Source: CAZOOW01 sp964581535
GTDB taxonomy: Bacteria; Patescibacteriota; Saccharimonadia; Saccharimonadales; Saccharimonadaceae
Assembly: GCA_964581535.1 (NCBI GenBank)
Contig: CAZOOW010000001.1
Location: 248,001-312,000, forward strand
DNA: 64,000 nucleotides
Direction of reading: 5' to 3'
In this document: positions 1 through 7,137 of the stretch, piece by piece
Numbering within the stretch: position 1 is the first letter of the stretch
How the letters are laid out: each line of letters opens with the position of its first letter
Translations under genes and position numbers: made by a program
Notes under the pieces: model-generated
Database searches by the model: none
Seen by the model: only the letters and a program-made list of their open reading frames with translations
Told to the model about the DNA's origin: nothing

Positions 1-338
1 CTAAAAACACGGCGTGGAGCGGCACGTTGTCCGAGTTCAACCACAATGAATTTATCGGCTGGAGCTCGCATCCGGTCCAGAAGCCATTCGCTGTGATCGA
101 CTTGGTTTCGAGTTTTGAGCATCCGCGCAACATCAAGCGTTTTGAAGTTACAGATCGTCTTCTTTCTGGGAAACGTCCAAAGGCATACCGCGTCGAAGCG
201 GTAGGTGACAGTGTTCTCGAACAGCTGCTATACCTGGTGCTGTTCGGAGATTTCGTAACGATATATACCGCACTACTTAACGGGGTAGACCCGACACCGG
301 TCGATCTGGTTGAGAAGTTTAAAAAAGAACTAGGCTAG
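1..338 (+). CDS. Bifunctional phosphoglucose/phosphomannose isomerase, C-terminal part
   Basis: The reading frame is open from the window edge (first full codon at base 3) and stops at 338, so only the last ~111 residues are present. They match the C-terminal domain of bacterial PGI/PMI isomerases: NTAWSGTLSEFNHNEF near the edge, then a KPFAVIDL strand, and the end-piece GDFVTIYTALLNGVDPTPV. In the family this domain closes the active site that interconverts glucose-6-P and fructose-6-P (or mannose-6-P) in the cytoplasm. The TTG at 27 is not taken as a start because family sequence continues upstream. The 3' end overlaps the end of the convergent gene by 9 bp. Confidence 0.85.
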   Translation, partial: KNTAWSGTLSEFNHNEFIGWSSHPVQKPFAVIDLVSSFEHPRNIKRFEVTDRLLSGKRPKAYRVEAVGDSVLEQLLYLVLFGDFVTIYTALLNGVDPTPVDLVEKFKKELG

Positions 339-845
339 GCGTAGTATTTCATCACGGATGTCGTCGATTGTCTCATAGACGACCAAATCATGCTCTTTAG
401 CAAGATTTCTGATGTATTTCTCGCTTCCACCGCCGTTTTTGCTGTAGTAATCGTCCATACCTACCGCCACTCGAATCATTGCATCGTAGTCTCGCCATCC
501 GAGTACTCGACCATATTCAAACCGCGTTGTCTGAGCGTAAGCCCGTCCAGCTTCATAGGGTATAGAGTCGTCTTGTGCTGACCACCAGAACGCGATGACA
601 CCGTTCATAGCCGCGCGCCCTAGATGCTCTTTTTCCCATCCCACCTGCTTTTGATAGTCGAATTCCTGAGAAATATCTGCCGCACGAGGGCTGGCAACGA
701 ATAAGTCAGATCGAGTTGAGACGAGTGAAGCAGCAAGCGGAGTCTGCTAATCGACTGAACCCTGAACAGGCCCGGCTAAGAAAATCAACGGATTTTCTTT
801 CGGGATGCGTGTATGCTCTGGCGGCAGTAGTATGCGCTCTGCCAT
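330..845 (-). pseudogene. Nucleoside 2-deoxyribosyltransferase-like protein, interrupted by in-frame UAG
   Basis: A start ATG at 845 follows a strong AAGGAGG. The first 32 codons end with IFLAGPVQGSVD, then TAG at 749-747, after which the same frame continues with QTPLAASLVS and runs to 330 without another stop. The parts together match the nucleoside 2-deoxyribosyltransferase-like family: LAGPxQG near the N-terminus, a VASPR strand, EFDYQKQVGWEKEHL and RAYAQTTRFEYG. Family members normally have Trp after the GxxD, so one G-to-A change (TGG to TAG) explains the break. It is the third gene of an ABC exporter operon, 11 bp after the permease. It may be a recent pseudogene, a sequencing error, or a read-through gene; an internal restart would lack the nucleotide-binding loop. 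Confidence 0.75.
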
Positions 846-856
846 GATTCCTCCTT

Positions 857-2071
857 TTATTGATACTGGCGCAATGCTTCGATCGGGTCTTTGCGTGATG
901 CTTTGATAGCAGGGTAGAGGCCGAAAATGATGCCGACAACAAGCGCCATGCCGAATCCGCACAGGATGATCCATGGGCTCAGGCTCGGTGCGAACGACAG
1001 TTGCATGCCGACGAGAAATGCCAGCCCATAGGCGAGCAGTATACCGATAACACCTCCGACGACACAAATTAGAAGCGCTTCGATAACGAACTGGCCCATG
1101 ACATGACCATCGGTTGCACCAAGCGCTTTTCTGATACCGATTTCACGGGTTCGTTCATTAACACCGACCAGCATGATGTTCATGACGCCGATGCCGCTGA
1201 CAAGAAGTGTGATGGCTGAGACTATCGCAGTGATTGCGACGATGAGACCAAAGAAGCTATCGGACGCGCTGGCGATCTTGTTGCCGCCAAGTACGGCAAA
1301 GTCATGCTCGCCCCGGTGGTTTTTCAGTATCGTTTGTTCGATATCATTCGCAGTGAGGGCGAGTTTATCTACGTTCTCAACTTGCATCGTGAGCTGCTGG
1401 ATCTGGGCAATACCCTGGTTATAGCTTTTGCCGTCATCGAGGTTCACATAGGCTGCACCATCGAGGTCGATACCCGATAAGTTGATAGGAGTATTTGTAT
1501 TTTTGACTGTGCCGATAACGGTGTGTTGCCGTCCTTTAATCTGCACTGTCTGACCAAGCGGCATATCAGTACCAAAAAGCTGGATTGACAGTCGTTGTCC
1601 GAGCACGGCCGTGTCGCGCTGTGTTTCGTCGTCGATAAACTGCCCAGACTTAATCTTCAGACCTAAAATATCAACCAAATGTTTGTTTGTCGCGATTACA
1701 GCGGCGTTTTGTGGCTTCGTATCTGTTCCTTTGACACTACCAGTCAAAAACATGACAGGCGCAACGCTCTTAACGTTCTCAAGTTTTTCGACTGAGAGGT
1801 AGTCACTTTCAGTCAGTGTCGTTGTAATGGCGGTGTTATATGGGTTGTAGGCACTAATATTCCGATAGCCACCTTGACCGGGCTTGACGATAATGACATT
1901 TCCATCCAACCGCTTCACCTGTTCTGTGACTGCCTGACGCGCTCCAGCACCGAGTGCCATAACGAACGTGATAGACGCGACACCGATGATAATACCCAGC
2001 GTCGTAAGTGCGGTGCGGGTACGGTTGGCCCGCAGATTAGCAATGGCGATTCGGAACTGTTCCCGGCTCAT
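857..2071 (-). CDS. MacB/FtsX-type ABC transporter permease
   Basis: 404 residues. An N-terminal membrane helix (about 15-45, LGIIIGVASITFVMALGAG) is followed by a ~230-residue extracytoplasmic MacB periplasmic-core-like domain, then three C-terminal helices (about 275-395) typical of FtsX, including the conserved GIRKALGAT coupling region. The family works in mechanotransmission: the membrane part moves an external domain rather than passing substrate through a channel, exporting peptides, lipoproteins or antibiotics. The start ATG overlaps the stop of the ATPase gene by 4 bp (2068-2071), so translation is probably coupled. The substrate cannot be read from the sequence. Confidence 0.9.
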   Translation of the reverse strand: MSREQFRIAIANLRANRTRTALTTLGIIIGVASITFVMALGAGARQAVTEQVKRLDGNVIIVKPGQGGYRNISAYNPYNTAITTTLTESDYLSVEKLENVKSVAPVMFLTGSVKGTDTKPQNAAVIATNKHLVDILGLKIKSGQFIDDETQRDTAVLGQRLSIQLFGTDMPLGQTVQIKGRQHTVIGTVKNTNTPINLSGIDLDGAAYVNLDDGKSYNQGIAQIQQLTMQVENVDKLALTANDIEQTILKNHRGEHDFAVLGGNKIASASDSFFGLIVAITAIVSAITLLVSGIGVMNIMLVGVNERTREIGIRKALGATDGHVMGQFVIEALLICVVGGVIGILLAYGLAFLVGMQLSFAPSLSPWIILCGFGMALVVGIIFGLYPAIKASRKDPIEALRQYQ

Positions 2072-2856
2072 GATGTGCGGCCTTTCTTTTTCTTCGTATT
2101 GCTGTCCAGTCGCTTCTTGCCGTTACGTCGCCGTGGTTTTTTCGCGTCTTTTTTTGTATCGCGGGCGATTTTACCATCACGCATGTGAAGGATTCGTGTG
2201 GCATAGGTCGTCAGGTCTGGGTTATGCGTCACCATCAGAATAGTATTGCCCTGTGCATGGATGTCACGCAGTTCATTCATAATCAGCTCGCTGCTTTTAC
2301 TGTCCAGGTTTCCTGTCGGCTCATCGGCCAGGATAATACTCGGTTTGTTGACGAGCGCCCGGGCAATAGCCACACGCTGCAGCTGACCGCCGGAAAGCTG
2401 CGATGGCATGTAGTATTCACGTTCCTGCAATTCGAATGTTTTTAACATCTTGCTGGCTTTTTCCAGCTGTCTATGTCGAAGTCCATGACGATAGGTGAGG
2501 GGGAGAGCGACATTTTCGATGATGTTCATTCGTGGCAAAAGGTTGAAGCTCTGAAATACGAAACCTATGTGCTTCGCTCGGATTTGCGCGCGGGTCGTAT
2601 GACTGATATCGCTGACATCTTTACCATCGAGCGTGTAGGTACCATCGGTTGCACTGTCGAGAAGCCCCAGTATGTTCAGCAGTGTCGTTTTGCCGCAGCC
2701 GCTCGGCCCCATGATAGCGACGAACTCTCCTTTATCGATAGTCAAATCAATTCCATCGAGCGCATGGATCGTTGTGTCATTATGACCAAAAAGCTTCGTC
2801 AAATTGACGAGCTCAATGATGGGCTGGGTCGGTGTTTTGTGCTGCTTTTTCGCCAC
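2068..2856 (-). CDS. MacB/LolD-type ABC transporter ATP-binding protein
   Basis: 262 residues from a GTG at 2856 preceded by AAAGGA. The open frame runs further upstream through the tRNA region, but that part is not coding-like. Walker A is GPSGCGKTT, the Q-loop lies in VFQSFNLLPRMN, the signature is LSGGQLQRVAIARAL, Walker B is IILADEPTGNLD, and the switch is VTHNPD. The C-terminus has an unusual lysine/arginine-rich tail (about 230-262) that may touch membrane lipids or nucleic acid. It powers the permease encoded next. A TATACT box on this strand (2889-2884) is a candidate -10, about 27 nt before the start. Confidence 0.92.
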   Translation of the reverse strand: MAKKQHKTPTQPIIELVNLTKLFGHNDTTIHALDGIDLTIDKGEFVAIMGPSGCGKTTLLNILGLLDSATDGTYTLDGKDVSDISHTTRAQIRAKHIGFVFQSFNLLPRMNIIENVALPLTYRHGLRHRQLEKASKMLKTFELQEREYYMPSQLSGGQLQRVAIARALVNKPSIILADEPTGNLDSKSSELIMNELRDIHAQGNTILMVTHNPDLTTYATRILHMRDGKIARDTKKDAKKPRRRNGKKRLDSNTKKKKGRTS

Positions 2857-2944
2857 GCGCTTTCCTTTAGTTGCTTTTACTCTAGTATAGCCCTCATAGG
2901 ACTGCAAGCATAGGCATATTACAGAGGTAAATTTTACAATCTTG

Positions 2945-2990
2945 TATAATGAATTTGGTGATTCACCCGTAAAAATCTGTCGATTTTTAC
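2945..2990 (+). promoter_or_regulatory. TATAAT box and 9-bp hairpin upstream of tRNA-Ser
   Basis: TATAAT at 2945-2950 is preceded by TTG. GTAAAAATC (2969-2977) pairs perfectly with GATTTTTAC (2982-2990). I see no credible gene between 2857 and 3067, so this probably starts the tRNA-Ser precursor. The role of the hairpin (processing or weak termination) is unknown. Confidence 0.4.
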
Positions 2991-3067
2991 AAAGAGGAGA
3001 AGGCGACGGAGAGCAAGTAGCTTTTCGAACGTATTTGGAAACGAATGCGTGTAACAGTTTCCGACGA

Positions 3068-3157
3068 GGAAGAGTGTCCGAGTGGCTGAAGGAGCACGCT
3101 TGGAAAGCGTGTGTGCGGGCAACCGTACCGCGGGTTCGAATCCCGCCTCTTCCGCCA
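3068..3157 (+). tRNA. tRNA-Ser (anticodon GGA)
   Basis: 90 nt including an encoded CCA. The acceptor stem GGAAGAG pairs with CTCTTCC before G-CCA. The anticodon loop reads TTGGAAA with GGA at 3102-3104. A long variable arm (class II tRNA) and the T-loop GGTTCGAATCC identify tRNA-Ser reading UCC/UCU. A GC-rich hairpin with a T-rich tail follows directly. Confidence 0.95.
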
Positions 3158-3318
3158 GGAAGAGGGACGAAGCCCCTTAGGTTTCGTCCTTTCTTTCTGA
3201 AGAAACGGATTTGAAACCGCAGGGTTCGGTGAAGCGAAGAGAGGAAACTCGTGCTTGCACGTGTCCCTTTCACAGCGGAAGAGCGAACGTAGAGAGCGAT
3301 ATCCCGCCTCTTCCGCCA
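3158..3318 (+). repeat. tRNA-like segment ending in a copy of the tRNA-Ser 3' end
   Basis: The last 18 bp of tRNA-Ser (3140-3157) recur exactly at 3301-3318, including GCCA. The segment opens right after the first CCA with GGAAGAGG (3158-3165), which pairs with CCTCTTCC (3307-3314), so it has a tRNA-like acceptor stem around a non-tRNA core. The core holds the terminator hairpin and a CGTGC-TT-GCACG hairpin. Readings: a decayed tandem tRNA copy, the scar of a tiny element at the tRNA 3' end, or a tRNA-like RNA. It is not a normal tRNA. Confidence 0.55.
3165..3198 (+). terminator. Probable intrinsic terminator after tRNA-Ser
   Basis: GGACGAA (3165-3171) pairs with TTCGTCC (3183-3189), with extra CC/GG pairs inside, followed by TTTCTTTCT. 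It fits a Rho-independent terminator just behind the tRNA 3' end. Confidence 0.6.
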
Positions 3319-3368
3319 AATATTCTGCTACAATAGTTTCACATGGAGCGATTCATGTTGAGTGGTTT

Positions 3369-3428
3369 TATTAACGCGCGTGGGCTCGATTTCGCACCTC
3401 TACAAACGACCGAACCGGTCGCTTTTTT
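3369..3428 (+). promoter_or_regulatory. pyrG leader with GGGCTC start region and terminator-like hairpin
   Basis: CGACCG (3407-3412) and CGGTCG (3416-3421) form a hairpin followed by C and six T, only 18 nt before the pyrG start. Upstream lies GGGCTC (3382-3387), 7 nt after a possible -10 TATTAA (3369-3374). In Bacillus, pyrG leaders begin GGGCUC, and low CTP causes reiterative G addition that blocks such a terminator. The arrangement here is similar, but the transcription start is not proven; a second box TACAAT lies at about 3329-3334. Confidence 0.5.
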
Positions 3429-3445
3429 AATACTAAAAACGAGAA

Positions 3446-5029
3446 ATGAGCGGTATGAGTAGTACGAAGTATCTTTTTGTTACGGGCGGAGTTTTGTCAG
3501 GAGTAGGCAAGGGCATCACGGCAGCCAGCATCGGCGCGGTTTTTCAGGCACAAGGGCTAAAAGTTTCGATACAAAAGTGCGACCCCTATCTCAATGTCGA
3601 TGCGGGCCTGCTTAACCCGGCCGAGCACGGTGAATGCTACGTGACGAAGGACGGTGCCGAGACCGATCTTGATCTGGGCCACTATGAACGCTTTCTCGAT
3701 ATCGAACTAACTCAGAAAAACGCAACACTGCAGGGGCGACTGATGCTGCAGCTTATCGAAGATGAACGGGCAGGCAAGATGGGTGGTAAAACCGTGCAGC
3801 TCGTCCCTCATCTGACGGGTGCGATACAGCGGGCGATTGTCAGTGCCGGCAAAGGAAGCGATGTGCACATCGTGGAAATCGGTGGAACGGTCGGTGACTA
3901 TGAGGGCTTGAGTTTTATCGAGGCAATTCGGGAGTTTCCGCTAAAAGTCGGCCGCGAAAACTGCATGTATGTGCATGTTGTATATGTGCCGTTCATCGGT
4001 ACGAGCAAGGAGTTTAAGAGCAAGCCGGCGCAAAACGCGCTGAGCGACCTGCGCGGGTTCGGTATTGTGCCTGATGCGGTTATCGTTCGAACGGACAACC
4101 CGGCGCCTGTCGGTATCGCCCGCAAGATAGCCCTGTTTGGCGGCGTCAGCGACGACAGCGTGCTAATGATGCCAAATGTCGACAGTGTGTTTCGTGTTCC
4201 AGAAGTGATCGCCAAAAGCCCATTGATGGATCGACTCAACCGCTTCACCGGCAGTATAAAGAAAGCGAATTTGTTAGCATGGACAAGACTAATAGAAAAA
4301 CAGCAATCTAAAAAATCTGAAAGTATTCGTGTCGGTCTGGTCGCTAAATACATGGACAACGAAGACACGTACATCTCGGTGGTGGAGGCTTTAAAAGCTG
4401 CCACTTGGAACGAGGGGGTTGGGCTGGATATCGTTTGGATTAACGCTGAGACCGCGACAGATCAGGATTTTGATAGCGTTGACGGCTTGGTCGTACCTGG
4501 CGGATTCGGTGAGCGGGGCGTGAATGGCAAGATCGCGGCTGCCACGTACGCGCTGGAACGAAAAAAACCATACCTCGGCCTCTGCCTCGGTCTGCAGGTT
4601 GCGGTCATTGCCGCGTCGCGTTTAGGTGGTGTAAAAAACGCTAACAGCTCCGAGTTTAAACCGCGCGGTCGCGACAACGTCGTCTACATCATGGCGGGAC
4701 AGGAAGGCAAAGAATCAACCGGCGGCACACTGCGTCTTGGTGACTATCCGGCGAAACTCGCGAAAGGCTCACTGGCCGAAAAAGTCTACGGTGAGAGCAA
4801 GGTGGTCGAACGTCATCGACATCGCTACGAAGTAAACCGCGCCTATGAAAAAGATTTTCAGCGCGGCGGCCTCGTCGTATCTGGTGAAAGTCCTGACGGA
4901 AAGCTAGTTGAATACGTCGAAGCTCCGAACCATCCGTTTTTCCTAGCCACCCAGGCTCACCCCGAATTCAAAAGCCGCCCCATGCACCCGCATCCGATGT
5001 TCGTCGGGTTTATGCAATCAATGAAATAA
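3446..5029 (+). CDS. pyrG: CTP synthase (glutamine-hydrolysing)
   Basis: 527 residues, normal length. The N-terminal amidoligase domain (about 1-270) has the VTGGVLSGVGKGI P-loop and the CTP/UTP region with KCDPYLNVDAG and EHGECYVTKDGAETDLDLGHYERF. The C-terminal glutaminase (about 295-525) has the nucleophile elbow LGLCLGLQ and the catalytic His/Glu in THPE-like QAHPEFKSRP. It makes CTP from UTP, ATP and glutamine in the cytoplasm. ATGs at 3446 and 3455 are both possible; the second gives MSSTKYLFVTGG, closer to usual family N-termini. It sits behind an attenuator-like leader, and its 3' end overlaps convergent sucD by 20 bp. Confidence 0.97.
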   Translation: MSGMSSTKYLFVTGGVLSGVGKGITAASIGAVFQAQGLKVSIQKCDPYLNVDAGLLNPAEHGECYVTKDGAETDLDLGHYERFLDIELTQKNATLQGRLMLQLIEDERAGKMGGKTVQLVPHLTGAIQRAIVSAGKGSDVHIVEIGGTVGDYEGLSFIEAIREFPLKVGRENCMYVHVVYVPFIGTSKEFKSKPAQNALSDLRGFGIVPDAVIVRTDNPAPVGIARKIALFGGVSDDSVLMMPNVDSVFRVPEVIAKSPLMDRLNRFTGSIKKANLLAWTRLIEKQQSKKSESIRVGLVAKYMDNEDTYISVVEALKAATWNEGVGLDIVWINAETATDQDFDSVDGLVVPGGFGERGVNGKIAAATYALERKKPYLGLCLGLQVAVIAASRLGGVKNANSSEFKPRGRDNVVYIMAGQEGKESTGGTLRLGDYPAKLAKGSLAEKVYGESKVVERHRHRYEVNRAYEKDFQRGGLVVSGESPDGKLVEYVEAPNHPFFLATQAHPEFKSRPMHPHPMFVGFMQSMK

Positions 5030-5861
5030 GCTCATCTAGCGTACGGGCGGTGGTAATGCCGTTTGAACGGAGATAATTTGTTTTCGCTGCGGCAGTTTCC
5101 GCGTCGGTTCCGACGATCGCACCGGCGTGGCCGAAGGTCTGCCCTGGCGGGGCGGAGTGACCGACCACGAGGCCATAAACTGGTTTAGTCACATGGCGTT
5201 GAACATAATCAGCGGCGGTTTGCTCGCCGGTACCGCCTATTTCACCGACCAGAATAATCTGCGTTGTTTTTTCATCAGCATTTACCATTTCAAGCGCTTC
5301 CACGAAATCCATACCTTGGACCGGGTCACCACCAATACCGAGAACGATACGCTGACCGATGCCTTTTTTACTCAAAGCATCCGCCAGTTCATAAGTGAGT
5401 GTACCGGAGCGGGAGATTATTGCGGTGCCTCCTGGAGTAGTGATATGAGCAGCGATGATACCGAGTTTATGACTTCCGGGCACAATGTATCCCGGGCAGT
5501 TTGGCCCCACTAATATAACTTTGTGTGCCTTGGCATGTTCACGGATTTTGAGCATATCATGAACCGGGACGCCTTCGGTGATGATGACGATCTGCTTGAG
5601 CCCGGCGTCGATGGCTTCGTACACTGCGCTTTTCACGAATGCTGCGGGAACGAATACAACAGAGGTATCGATGTCAAAATTGCTACGAGATTCTTTAACG
5701 GAGTTATAGACTGGCACGCCATGAATTTCCTGACCACCTTTGCCAGGAGTGACGCCAGCGACGATATTCGTGCCCGCCTCGAGCATGCCACGAGTGTGAA
5801 ATGCGCCATGATGGCCGGTTATGCCTTGGACGAGAACGGTGGGTGTATCGAAAAGGGTCAT
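5010..5861 (-). CDS. sucD: Succinyl-CoA ligase (ADP/GDP-forming) alpha subunit
   Basis: 283 residues. The CoA-binding Rossmann domain has VQGITGHHGAFHTRGM and the VGPNCPGY loop; the ligase domain has GIGGDPVQGMDF and the phosphohistidine motif GHAGAI. With SucC it interconverts succinyl-CoA plus NDP plus Pi with succinate, CoA and NTP. The start ATG overlaps the stop of the small upstream ORF (ATGA). No other TCA-cycle gene is visible here, so the pair may serve substrate-level phosphorylation or a related acyl-CoA; this is inference. The 3' end overlaps pyrG by 20 bp, tail to tail. Confidence 0.93.
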   Translation of the reverse strand: MTLFDTPTVLVQGITGHHGAFHTRGMLEAGTNIVAGVTPGKGGQEIHGVPVYNSVKESRSNFDIDTSVVFVPAAFVKSAVYEAIDAGLKQIVIITEGVPVHDMLKIREHAKAHKVILVGPNCPGYIVPGSHKLGIIAAHITTPGGTAIISRSGTLTYELADALSKKGIGQRIVLGIGGDPVQGMDFVEALEMVNADEKTTQIILVGEIGGTGEQTAADYVQRHVTKPVYGLVVGHSAPPGQTFGHAGAIVGTDAETAAAKTNYLRSNGITTARTLDELISLIA

Positions 5862-6055
5862 ATAAGGTAGTCTCCGGTTGAATTCCGACCCTTTTTGCCA
5901 CCATCTGTCACAGAACCCTGCTCGGCGCTAACTACCATCGTGTCTTTCCTCGCTGCTGCCGGAAAAGCAGACGCTTCTGTGACAGAGAAGACAAACGGGT
6001 CGACTGGCGCGGTATGCGATGCCTCTTTAATCCTTGATCTATAATCTTTAATCAC
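5858..6055 (-). CDS. Small ORF coupled between sucC and sucD, unknown
   Basis: 65 codons from a GTG at 6055 that overlaps the sucC stop as GTGA; its own stop overlaps the sucD start as ATGA. The ORF therefore fills the whole gap and is linked at both ends by coupling-type overlaps. The product is polar with no membrane segment or motif I recognise. A 12-bp inverted repeat lies inside (5904-5915 and 5975-5986), each arm a near-palindrome TCTGT-C-ACAGA, so the segment could instead be an intercistronic RNA element. Coding status is uncertain. Confidence 0.4.
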   Translation of the reverse strand: MIKDYRSRIKEASHTAPVDPFVFSVTEASAFPAAARKDTMVVSAEQGSVTDGGKKGRNSTGDYLI

Positions 6056-7098
6056 TTTTCTATCTCCATGGCTTTTTGCACACATGTTCTCAGGTCAGGT
6101 TCGATGTCGATATCAGTCGGCTCAAGCAACGTTACGGCGATATCTCGGTTAGTACCCTCGAGTCGAACGAAAAGCGGCGGTAAGTTATGTAGTTGTCGTT
6201 TTGCTGCTATAAGCCCGCGAGCTATCTCGTCACAACGCGATATACCAGCGAAGATATTAACGATAATACTGCTAACACCCGGTAGCTCGCCGATTTGCTT
6301 AAGTGCCGTGACGAACTCTTTCTCACCAGTGCCTCCGCCGATATCGAGAAAGTTTGCCGGCTTTCCGCCCATTGCCACGATAGTATCCATCGTGCTCATC
6401 GCCATACCAGCACCGTTTGCGATACAACCGATGGTTCCTCCCAAGAATTTTGGCGGGTTGCCAGTTATCTCAGACCATGGGAAATTCGGCTGGCGAAACT
6501 GTGCATTGTTATCAACAGTGATTTTGGCATCGGCGCAAACGAGCTCACCGTCCTTCGTAACAACAAGCGGATTTATTTCCAGAAGCAGAAGATCGCGTGA
6601 TATGAATTTTTTTATTAAATTTGAAAGCAGAGGTCGGAATGTATCGCAACTAATACTTAGTACGTTGGCGACTTTTTCTTCTACACGCGCATCAGTAGCA
6701 AGAAAAACTTCAGGCGGAGTCGGGGCTGATTCGACATCCATGCCGCCATGCGGCGAGGCCATTATTTCAATGGCTTTCTGGTCGCGGTTCAGGCGTATTG
6801 CTAGGTACAGTTCTCGTTCGATATCTACTGCTTTTTCGATAAGGATGACGTCTGGAGTATGACCTTTTATCTCGAGCTCGTAGAGTTTTTTTAGGGCATT
6901 TTTTAGCTCATTCTCACCATTCACTCTTACTATTCCGCCTGCTTTGCCGCGCCCTCCGACCGGTACCTGGCTCTTCGCAACCGCAGGAAATTCAACACCG
7001 TGCGGTGTATGTTTGGCATTTTTCGACAGCCATGACGGCGGAACTGGCACGCCTGACTGAGACAAGAACTTTTTCGCCTGAAACTCGACTAGATTCAT
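6052..7098 (-). CDS. sucC: Succinyl-CoA ligase beta subunit (ATP-grasp)
   Basis: 348 residues, somewhat shorter than the usual ~385. The N-terminal ATP-grasp has MNLVEFQAKKFL, AKSQVPVGGRGKAGGI and LLLLEINPLVV with Mg ligands; the C-terminal ligase domain has NGAGMAMSTMDTI, FLDIGGG and NIFAGISRCD. It carries nucleotide-binding specificity in the SucCD complex. The start ATG lies 9 nt after a TATACT box read on this strand (7113-7108), so the mRNA is probably leaderless. It starts the sucC-small ORF-sucD operon, divergent from argS. Confidence 0.93.
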   Translation of the reverse strand: MNLVEFQAKKFLSQSGVPVPPSWLSKNAKHTPHGVEFPAVAKSQVPVGGRGKAGGIVRVNGENELKNALKKLYELEIKGHTPDVILIEKAVDIERELYLAIRLNRDQKAIEIMASPHGGMDVESAPTPPEVFLATDARVEEKVANVLSISCDTFRPLLSNLIKKFISRDLLLLEINPLVVTKDGELVCADAKITVDNNAQFRQPNFPWSEITGNPPKFLGGTIGCIANGAGMAMSTMDTIVAMGGKPANFLDIGGGTGEKEFVTALKQIGELPGVSSIIVNIFAGISRCDEIARGLIAAKRQLHNLPPLFVRLEGTNRDIAVTLLEPTDIDIEPDLRTCVQKAMEIEK

Positions 7099-7107
7099 GT
7101 AGTAAAT

Positions 7108-7129
7108 AGTATAGCACCTCTGTTACAAT
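7108..7129. promoter_or_regulatory. Divergent leaderless promoters for sucC and argS
   Basis: On the minus strand TATACT (7113-7108) ends 9 nt before the sucC ATG. On the plus strand TACAAT (7124-7129), preceded by ACCTCTGTT with TG of an extended -10, ends 8 nt before the argS ATG. There is no room for a Shine-Dalgarno leader on either side. Confidence 0.6.
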
Positions 7130-7137
7130 AGACCTCA

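Noticed and set aside
330..845. Genetic code with recoded stop codons
   Set aside because: Only one in-frame UAG is seen, and all other genes end normally at TAA, TAG or TGA. A single mutation is simpler.
2068..3273. Longer start for the ABC ATPase reaching across the tRNA region
   Set aside because: The extension reads through the tRNA-Ser complement and lacks coding character; GTG 2856 has a ribosome site and the promoter box is upstream of it.
3158..3318. RNase P RNA or tmRNA in the segment after tRNA-Ser
   Set aside because: It is too short, and I see no RNase P core motifs, tmRNA tag reading frame or Ala acceptor identity.
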